Shown here in pieces: positions 6,912 through 11,834 of a DNA stretch of 11,834 nt (the first letter of the stretch is position 1; every line of letters begins with the position of its first letter). The notes under the pieces are model-generated. The model did no database searches. It worked only from the letters and a program-made list of their open reading frames with translations, and was not told the origin of the DNA. The stretch comes from Actinomycetota bacterium (GTDB taxonomy: Bacteria > Actinomycetota > AC-67). The translations under genes and the position numbers were made by a program. Where the stretch lies: assembly GCA_041658565.1 (NCBI GenBank), contig JBAZZY010000042.1, positions 1 through 11,834 on the forward strand, given 5' to 3'.

Positions 6912-6918
6912 GGAGGGG
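6912..6918 (+). promoter_or_regulatory. Ribosome binding site fixing the TTG start at 6922
   Basis: GGAGGGG lies 3-5 bases before TTG at 6922. Later in-frame GTG (6937) and ATG (6940) codons would remove the first strand of the CBS domain, so the TTG is preferred. Confidence 0.6.
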
Positions 6919-6921
6919 ACT

Positions 6922-7521
6922 TTGCTCGTTCGAGACGTGATGACCGTCGGCCTGATCACGGTCGAGTCGAACACGCCGGTGAAGGAGCTGGCGCAGTTGA
7001 TCATCGGCGCGCGCATCGGCGGGCTACCGGTCCTGGACGGCGACAGACTGGTCGGAATCGTCACCTCCACCGACCTGCTGGCAAACGAACCGTCCCTCGC
7101 GGCGCGAACGGCGCGCGATGTCATGACCACTAACCCAGTCACGCTGACGGAGGACATGACGGTCTCGGGAGCGGCCCGTGTGCTGCAGAAGAACAAGATC
7201 AAGCGCGCGCCGGTGATGCGCGGCGAGCGACTCGTCGGACTCGTGACCCGGGCGGATCTCCTTCGCCCCTATCTTCGGACCGACTCCGAGATCCGCGCCG
7301 AAGTCGAGAACGACGTCCTCGTGCGCGCACTCGGACTCAGCCCGCGCGAGTTCCAGGTTCGCGTCGAAAACGGTGTCGTATCCCTCGAGGGGGTGCTCCC
7401 GAACGAGCATGTCCACAGCCTGTTCCTACGCTTGGTCCGCTCAGTTGCGGGAGCAGTAGACGTTCTGGACCGCCTGACGGTCACCGACGGAGTCCCGGCG
7501 CTGGCCGACGGCCGGCCCTGA
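6922..7521 (+). CDS. CBS-CBS-BON domain protein 1 (199 aa)
   Basis: Two CBS motifs form a Bateman module: residues about 3-55 (VRDVMTVGLITVESNTPVKE ... LVGIVTSTDLL) and 64-117 (ARDVMTTNPVTLTEDMTV ... LVGLVTRADLL). A BON domain covers about 128-188 (VRVENGVVSLEGVLPNEHVHSL). Bateman modules bind adenine nucleotides; BON domains often act at membranes or in protein contacts. The T-[ST]-x-D ends of both CBS motifs (TSTD, TRAD) suit ribose/phosphate binding. The protein is soluble with no signal peptide. It resembles hypoxic response protein Hrp1 (Rv2626c), a two-CBS member of the mycobacterial DosR regulon, but has an added BON domain. The divergent position next to devS, with a DosR-like box before it, suggests DevR control. 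It is probably co-transcribed with the second copy 70 bases downstream. Confidence 0.88.
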   Translation: MLVRDVMTVGLITVESNTPVKELAQLIIGARIGGLPVLDGDRLVGIVTSTDLLANEPSLAARTARDVMTTNPVTLTEDMTVSGAARVLQKNKIKRAPVMRGERLVGLVTRADLLRPYLRTDSEIRAEVENDVLVRALGLSPREFQVRVENGVVSLEGVLPNEHVHSLFLRLVRSVAGAVDVLDRLTVTDGVPALADGRP

Positions 7522-7591
7522 ACTCGCCTCATCCTCCGTATCCTCCGGTGTCCAAGCGTGACTCGAGTATCGTGAGACCGGAGGTGCCGTC

Positions 7592-8188
7592 GTGATGATC
7601 AAGGACGTGATGTCGACGTCGGTGGTAACCGTCTCCCCCGGCACGCCGATCAAAGAGATCGCCGCGACGCTGGTGGCCAAGAAGATCAGCGCCGTTCCGG
7701 TCGTGGACGAAGAGGGCTTCCTCGTGGGGATCGTCTCGGAATCCGATCTCATTGCACTGCAGACCACGCCCGACCCCCGAAGTCACCTGCTGCAAGAAGG
7801 CGCCCCACCAACCTCGGCGCACGTTGCGGCCGACGTGATGACGGCCCATCCCGTCACCCTTCCCGCGGCTGCCGATGTCGCGGTCGCCGCGCGCCTAATG
7901 CTCCAAAAGGGGATCAAGAGAATCCCAATCGTCGCCAGCGGTCACGTCATCGGGATCATCGCGCGCCGAGATCTCATCGGGGTGCTCGCGCGCAGCGACG
8001 AGGAGATCCGCCGGGACCTGGACGAAACACTTGCGAGGGAAGCGACTCTGCTCGGCGCCCTGCAAACGGAGGTCGCCGACGGAGTCGTCGCGGTGACCGG
8101 AGCAACCGAAGAGCGCACCCGCCGGCTCGCGGAGATCCTCGCGCGGCGCATCCCCGGAGTGGTCGGCGTCCGGTTCGTCGACGACTAG
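7592..8188 (+). CDS. CBS-CBS-BON domain protein 2 (198 aa)
   Basis: Same architecture as the preceding gene: CBS about 4-57 (IKDVMSTSVVTVSPGTPIKE ... LVGIVSESDLI), CBS about 79-131 (AADVMTAHPVTLPAAADV ... VIGIIARRDLI) and BON about 150-196 (VADGVVAVTGATEERTRRL). The CBS pair has a longer inter-domain linker (about 58-78, PDPRSHLLQEGAPPTS) than its neighbour. The two products are clearly related but divergent in sequence, consistent with an old tandem duplication. They may form heteromers. The start is GTG at 7592 with GGAGGT at 7580-7585; an ATG three bases later is an alternative. No separate promoter is evident in the 70-base gap. The gene converges with the nos operon with only 8 bases between stops. 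Confidence 0.88.
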   Translation: MMIKDVMSTSVVTVSPGTPIKEIAATLVAKKISAVPVVDEEGFLVGIVSESDLIALQTTPDPRSHLLQEGAPPTSAHVAADVMTAHPVTLPAAADVAVAARLMLQKGIKRIPIVASGHVIGIIARRDLIGVLARSDEEIRRDLDETLAREATLLGALQTEVADGVVAVTGATEERTRRLAEILARRIPGVVGVRFVDD

Positions 8189-8196
8189 CCGGGGAA

Positions 8197-9744
8197 TCAA
8201 ACGTCGCGGCGTTTAAGCGACACCGAAGCGAGCGCCAGGGGCACGCCCACCCACGCAGCCAGAGCGCCGACCAGCGCCGTCATCGCGGTGCCGGAACCAA
8301 GCTCTTGCGAAAGATAGGCTCCGAACGGTCCCAGCGCCCCACCTCGAAGGTCCGCGCCGAGAAGGGCGAGAACCCGTGCAGCCTCGATCGGGTTCAGCAA
8401 GATCGCGCTGAGCAACCCCAGCGGACCTATGTGCAGTGGGGCCGCCAACCCCGCGATCGCAAGATCAATTCCAAACGCGAACACGAACCAGGCGACCGCC
8501 GCCCATGCCGTCGCGTGCGCGCGCCCACGCGCAACCGCCGAAAACGCCACACCCAGTGCAACGCCGACCGTTGCGACGGCGATGATTGCTGCGCACAGAA
8601 CGACGAAAGGCATCAAGTCCGGACCTCGAACAAGACTCGCGTAGGCGATCCCCGCAAACCCGAGTCCAAGGAATGCAATCAGCCAGACGGCACTCGTCAG
8701 CCCGGCGAACACGCCGAGCACAATGCTGGATCTGTCGACCGGCTGCACAAGAACCATCGGGAGTATCCCGCGCTCCCGCTCCCCGGCCACAGACCCGGCC
8801 CCCACCAGCAACGCCAACAGTGGTAGGAGGATGAGCCCGAGACCAAGCAAGCCGGCCGACGCCGGTCCAATTCCGGTCAGGCCGAGTTCGGCGAGGCTAC
8901 GGAGGCCGATAAGCGTGACGGCGAGCACCCCCGCAGCGAAGGCCAAGCCACCCGCCAACACCCAACGGGTCCGGACCGCGGCCCGCATCTCCCAACGCGC
9001 CACGGCCAGGGCTGGAGCGATCCCGCGCGGTTCGGCGGCGGGACGCGATGTGGGTGCAATCCCGGGCACAACCGTGGCAGCGGAGTCCTCCTCGATCGAG
9101 CCATCCACGAGAACAATCAACCGGTCGACGACATCCATAAGTTCTCGATGCGCCGGACTCGAGATAACTACCGTTGCGCCCTGGTCGGCGCACCGACGCA
9201 CCGCACGCAAGAACATCTCGCAGCCGGATGCATCCAGGCTCGCCAAAGGTTCGTCCAGCAGGATCAGTCTGGGCGACCCAAGCAGAGCCACGGCGAGCGC
9301 AACGCGCTGCCGGTTTCCTCCCGACAGCGACCCGATGCGCGCGTCGACGGGCGGCAAGAAACCCTCCGGGAGGGCCGACGCAACTGCGTCGACCCCCCGA
9401 AGCTGCGCAAAGAACTCCAACGTTTCGCCAACCGTGGCGGACTCGAGCAATGCGACGGACTGCGGCAAGTATGCGATGTCCCTCCGGGTTTCTCGCGACG
9501 GCGGCAGCGCCGCACCGGCAAGACGGGCGCGTCCTTCGAACGAGGTCAGCCCTGCGAGGCAACGCAACAATGTGCTCTTTCCCGCTCCGTTCGCACCACT
9601 CAGACAAACGACCACTCCGGGCGGCAGCAAGAACGAAACCTCGTCGAGCGCGCGCCGGGCGCCGTAGCGCTTCGTCAGCCTTTGGACGTCGAGGAACTCG
9701 GGAACCGCCGACACAATCTCCGCAGGCTCAGGCTGCAGCACCAC
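8197..9744 (-). CDS. nosFY: NosF-NosY fusion: ABC-2 ATPase joined to its permease (515 aa)
   Basis: The N-terminal half (about 17-220) is an ABC ATPase: Walker A SGANGAGKST (49-58, Lys56), Q-loop Gln95, signature LSGGNRQRVA (140-149), Walker B LILLDEP (160-166, Glu165), D-loop SLD and switch His199. After a linker, residues 250-515 form a NosY-like permease: WEMRAAVRTRWVLA, about six hydrophobic segments (roughly 262-280, 298-318, 341-366, 379-402, 411-433, 488-508), cytoplasmic AGERERGILPMVLVQP (320-335), and NPIEAARVLALLG (451-463), a NosY-type segment. NosF and NosY normally are separate chains forming F2Y2 with NosD for copper delivery to nitrous oxide reductase; here one chain would dimerise. 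The GTG start at 9744 overlaps the end of nosD by 17 bases, so translation is probably coupled. It is the last gene of the operon. Confidence 0.87.
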   Translation of the reverse strand: MVLQPEPAEIVSAVPEFLDVQRLTKRYGARRALDEVSFLLPPGVVVCLSGANGAGKSTLLRCLAGLTSFEGRARLAGAALPPSRETRRDIAYLPQSVALLESATVGETLEFFAQLRGVDAVASALPEGFLPPVDARIGSLSGGNRQRVALAVALLGSPRLILLDEPLASLDASGCEMFLRAVRRCADQGATVVISSPAHRELMDVVDRLIVLVDGSIEEDSAATVVPGIAPTSRPAAEPRGIAPALAVARWEMRAAVRTRWVLAGGLAFAAGVLAVTLIGLRSLAELGLTGIGPASAGLLGLGLILLPLLALLVGAGSVAGERERGILPMVLVQPVDRSSIVLGVFAGLTSAVWLIAFLGLGFAGIAYASLVRGPDLMPFVVLCAAIIAVATVGVALGVAFSAVARGRAHATAWAAVAWFVFAFGIDLAIAGLAAPLHIGPLGLLSAILLNPIEAARVLALLGADLRGGALGPFGAYLSQELGSGTAMTALVGALAAWVGVPLALASVSLKRRDV

Positions 9745-11824
9745 GCACCCCCGTTCCGGGTGTCCGCCCTAGGCGTGAGATCCGGCGCATCCGCACCAGC
9801 ATCCATGTCGCGAACACCACCGACAGCACACCGGCAGCCCCCATCGCAATGTTCGGCGCTTCCGAACGTGTTCCAAGGGAGACGAATCGAGGAGAAACCG
9901 GCCTACTCAAGGGGATCTCATCGACGACGAGCGGATCGATCTGCGCCCAGCGTTCCCACACCGCCGCCGCCAAGCGCAAGCCCGGGCTCGACGCGAGAGC
10001 ACCCAGAAGCGGCGCGCGCGACGTAAGCGTCGCGATCGCGCTCCCCTCTCGATGAGGGAGATCCCCGAAGCCGTCTCCCGCAATGTCGTACCCTCGGTAG
10101 TCCCCCCAGTAGTTCCCGGCACCCCGAGACACCCACTCGCTGGTGAGTTCCCCACCGTTGGAAACCACTTGCGTCGAGTTCCCGACGAAGCTGTTCATCG
10201 CGAACGTGGCCGGCGACGTCGAAAACAGCACGACTCCGGTGTCGTTCATCCCAACAGTGTTGGACATGAACTTCGTTTCCTCGACCGGCGCGCCGGCGGG
10301 ACCGTCAACGTAGATCCCGACTCGATTCCCGACGATTACGTTCTTGGCGACATCGGCACCGGCGACATCCTTTAGAAGCACCCCGAATCCGGTCGAGGGC
10401 GATCGGGCGGCTCGCATCGTGTTGTCGAGCAGCAGCACGTCACCGCCGTACATCACAACCGCTCCCGACAGGTTCCCCCGCATGCGATTTGAGGAGACGA
10501 CCAACCCGCGCGCGTACATCGAATGCACCGCGTAGCGAGCGTCGGTGATGACATTCCTGTCGATCATGGATCTCGACGCTGCGACGATGTAGATCCCGTC
10601 ACGCACGGCATCGATGCGACTGTCGCGAACCAGGGCATCGGTTGAGTTGATGAGCGCGATCCCATCGCCCCGCGCCAGGCGACCCACGGGTCCCTTCCGT
10701 CCGCGCGACACGCCGACCGCGTGGCCGGAATCGGTCACGACGGCGTTCTTGCGCCCGACGATCGTCGCGCGCTCGATGCGCGCGCCTCGAGTTCCGGCTA
10801 CGAAGATGCCCATGTAGCTGTCCTCAACGCGGACATCCTCGATGCGCACTCCGTCACCTTCGATTCGGATCCCGGACGGCTCGTCAACCGGACCCGGTCC
10901 GCTGTTGCGGACCGTGACTCCGCGAACGACCGCGCCCGGAGCGGCAACGGTGAGAACAGTCCCTACCCCATCACCAACTAGGACCGCACGACCCCGGCCA
11001 CTCAGGATGAGGGGACGATCGACAACGAACGTCCCCTGGTAGACACCCGGCTCGATCAGGATGGTTGCACCCGGGGTGGCCTTCGCCAACCGTCGCGCAA
11101 GGTCTCGTCCGGCGGCCACGTCGTCCGGAGCCGACGCGAAAGCTGGGATCACCCCAGCAACGGCAAGCGCAATCGCGATGGAAACGACCGCCGACGCGCC
11201 GAGGCCGGAACGTAGTTTGCGCACCACGCGCGGCCCGAACGAGAGCAGCGCCGCGGCTCCAAGAATCGCAAGAAGCGATACCCCGGGGCGCGACCACGTC
11301 GTGAAGTTGAATACCTTCGTCGGTCCGATCACCCATGGAGTGAAAGGCTTGAGACGCAACGGTGCAGCCGGATCAAGCGTGTGGCCGTACTGGTAAAGGC
11401 GGAACTGAATGTCGGACAATACCCCGACCGGGATGAGCCATATCGCAATGCGAGCAAGGCGCGCCGGCCACCCTGTGAATACCGTCGCCATCACGACTGC
11501 GACCGCCCCAAGGACAACCGTCGGCAACCACGCCGCGAGTTCCGGGAAGTCGTCCAAGTCGACGGGGCGCATCCCCACGTAGTGGTTCAGATCACTGATC
11601 TCTCCGACGTCTCCGCCGATGCGGTCCCCATACGCCGTGGTGCGCAGGCCGTTCGGGTATTGAGGCGCCGAGAGCGTCGCGTGCCAGATCGGAAGGAAGA
11701 ACGAGAGAATCACCAACCCGAGTGCCACCGATCCCAACGCGAAGCGAACTACGCGATCCGGACCGGACACCGCGCCCTGCCGAAGGCGGCCGCCGTCTCC
11801 CGAGACTGCTTCTTCGTGGGCCAT
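9728..11824 (-). CDS. nosD: NosD copper-delivery beta-helix protein with fused N-terminal membrane domain (698 aa)
   Basis: Residues about 250-600 form a right-handed beta-helix of short repeats (GVTVRNSG, IEDVRVEDSYMGIFVAG, DGIYIVAASRSMIDRNVI, AVHSMYARGLVVSSNRM), ending in GNYWGDYRGYDIAGDGFGD, a hallmark of NosD. NosD works outside the membrane with NosFY to deliver copper for NosZ. Unusually, about 235 residues precede it: membrane segments near 26-48, 99-118, 123-138 and 181-198, a conserved-looking stretch (LSAPQYPNGL, LNHYVGM), and a hydrophobic segment 210-231 ending AFAS like a signal peptide. A C-terminal membrane segment lies at about 658-676. P. stutzeri NosD, about 436 residues from memory, lacks these. 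An in-frame TAG at 11831-11833 bounds the 5' end; ATG at 11822-11824 follows AGGTGG, and GTG at 11828-11830 is the alternative. nosZ probably lies beyond the window. Confidence 0.9.
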   Translation of the reverse strand: MAHEEAVSGDGGRLRQGAVSGPDRVVRFALGSVALGLVILSFFLPIWHATLSAPQYPNGLRTTAYGDRIGGDVGEISDLNHYVGMRPVDLDDFPELAAWLPTVVLGAVAVVMATVFTGWPARLARIAIWLIPVGVLSDIQFRLYQYGHTLDPAAPLRLKPFTPWVIGPTKVFNFTTWSRPGVSLLAILGAAALLSFGPRVVRKLRSGLGASAVVSIAIALAVAGVIPAFASAPDDVAAGRDLARRLAKATPGATILIEPGVYQGTFVVDRPLILSGRGRAVLVGDGVGTVLTVAAPGAVVRGVTVRNSGPGPVDEPSGIRIEGDGVRIEDVRVEDSYMGIFVAGTRGARIERATIVGRKNAVVTDSGHAVGVSRGRKGPVGRLARGDGIALINSTDALVRDSRIDAVRDGIYIVAASRSMIDRNVITDARYAVHSMYARGLVVSSNRMRGNLSGAVVMYGGDVLLLDNTMRAARSPSTGFGVLLKDVAGADVAKNVIVGNRVGIYVDGPAGAPVEETKFMSNTVGMNDTGVVLFSTSPATFAMNSFVGNSTQVVSNGGELTSEWVSRGAGNYWGDYRGYDIAGDGFGDLPHREGSAIATLTSRAPLLGALASSPGLRLAAAVWERWAQIDPLVVDEIPLSRPVSPRFVSLGTRSEAPNIAMGAAGVLSVVFATWMLVRMRRISRLGRTPGTGVRGAAA

Positions 11825-11834
11825 TACCACCTAC

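Larger units (their letters stand above)
6732..6921. promoter_or_regulatory. Divergent devS / CBS-BON control region
   Basis: This 190-base region separates two genes that point away from each other. It holds a perfect inverted repeat at 6766-6787, a candidate plus-strand promoter at 6784-6812, and a leader with several inverted repeats up to the ribosome binding site at 6912. No transcript from the flanking genes should end here, so the inverted repeat is more likely an operator than a terminator. Confidence 0.6.

Noticed and set aside
6777..7133. Plus-strand frame starting in the palindrome and running into the CBS gene in another frame
   Set aside because: It has no ribosome binding site, overlaps the CBS-BON gene out of frame, and its second half is Arg/His-rich shadow sequence.
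8199..8214. Near-palindrome AAACGTCGCGGCGTTT at the convergent junction as a bidirectional terminator
   Set aside because: It contains one mismatch, has almost no loop or T-tract, and lies inside the last codons of nosFY, so it may simply reflect coding sequence.
8723..9667. Open frame of 314 codons on the plus strand, antisense to nosFY
   Set aside because: Ser/Arg/Pro/Thr-rich composition without domains; the opposite strand encodes a complete ABC ATPase and permease.
9148..10055. Two overlapping plus-strand frames of about 290 codons across the nosFY/nosD junction
   Set aside because: Low-complexity Arg-rich products, antisense to two well-supported genes.
1..11834. CRISPR arrays, tRNA or rRNA genes, insertion sequences, attachment sites
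   Set aside because: I saw no regularly spaced repeats, no tRNA-like cloverleaf ends, no rRNA sequence and no transposase or integrase genes.

Overview
The window is GC-rich DNA with tight gene packing, GTG and TTG start codons, and proteins that look actinobacterial (a DevR/DosR-DevS/DosS pair, an N-terminal GNAT fused to an ADP-forming acyl-CoA synthetase, CBS-CBS-BON proteins). I infer an actinomycete-like or otherwise deep-branching Actinomycetota bacterium, probably environmental. The sequence alone does not fix the taxon.

Left part (1-4290): the tail of an unidentified gene, a DsrE-family protein (+), a small eight-cysteine protein with a duplicated zinc-knuckle pattern (-), a 359-bp divergent intergenic region, and then a likely osmC-pat operon (+). 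That operon encodes an OsmC-like thiol peroxidase and a 901-residue protein acetyltransferase/acyl-CoA synthetase fusion.

Middle part (4302-8188): a devR/devS-type two-component operon (-) sits back to back with two CBS-CBS-BON genes (+). The kinase keeps the histidine that binds heme in mycobacterial DosS, and the regulator keeps the phosphorylation and DNA-contact residues of DosR. The divergent region holds a perfect 9-bp inverted repeat (6766-6787) that resembles a DosR box. It overlaps the -35 of a plausible promoter for the CBS gene. Together these look like a hypoxia/redox dormancy module: an oxygen or NO sensor, its regulator, adenylate-sensing CBS proteins, thiol-redox proteins and an acetyl-CoA-linked acylation enzyme.

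Right part (8197-11834): the distal end of a nitrous oxide reductase maturation (nos) operon on the minus strand. It carries a single-chain NosF-NosY ABC transporter (ATPase fused to permease) and a NosD copper-delivery beta-helix protein. The NosD is fused to an N-terminal multi-pass membrane domain that resembles a separate membrane protein of clade II nos clusters. nosZ is not in the window and would be expected beyond the right edge. The most interesting points are the two nos fusions, the predicted DosR-like operator, and the adjacency of an oxygen-sensing dormancy regulator to N2O respiration genes.
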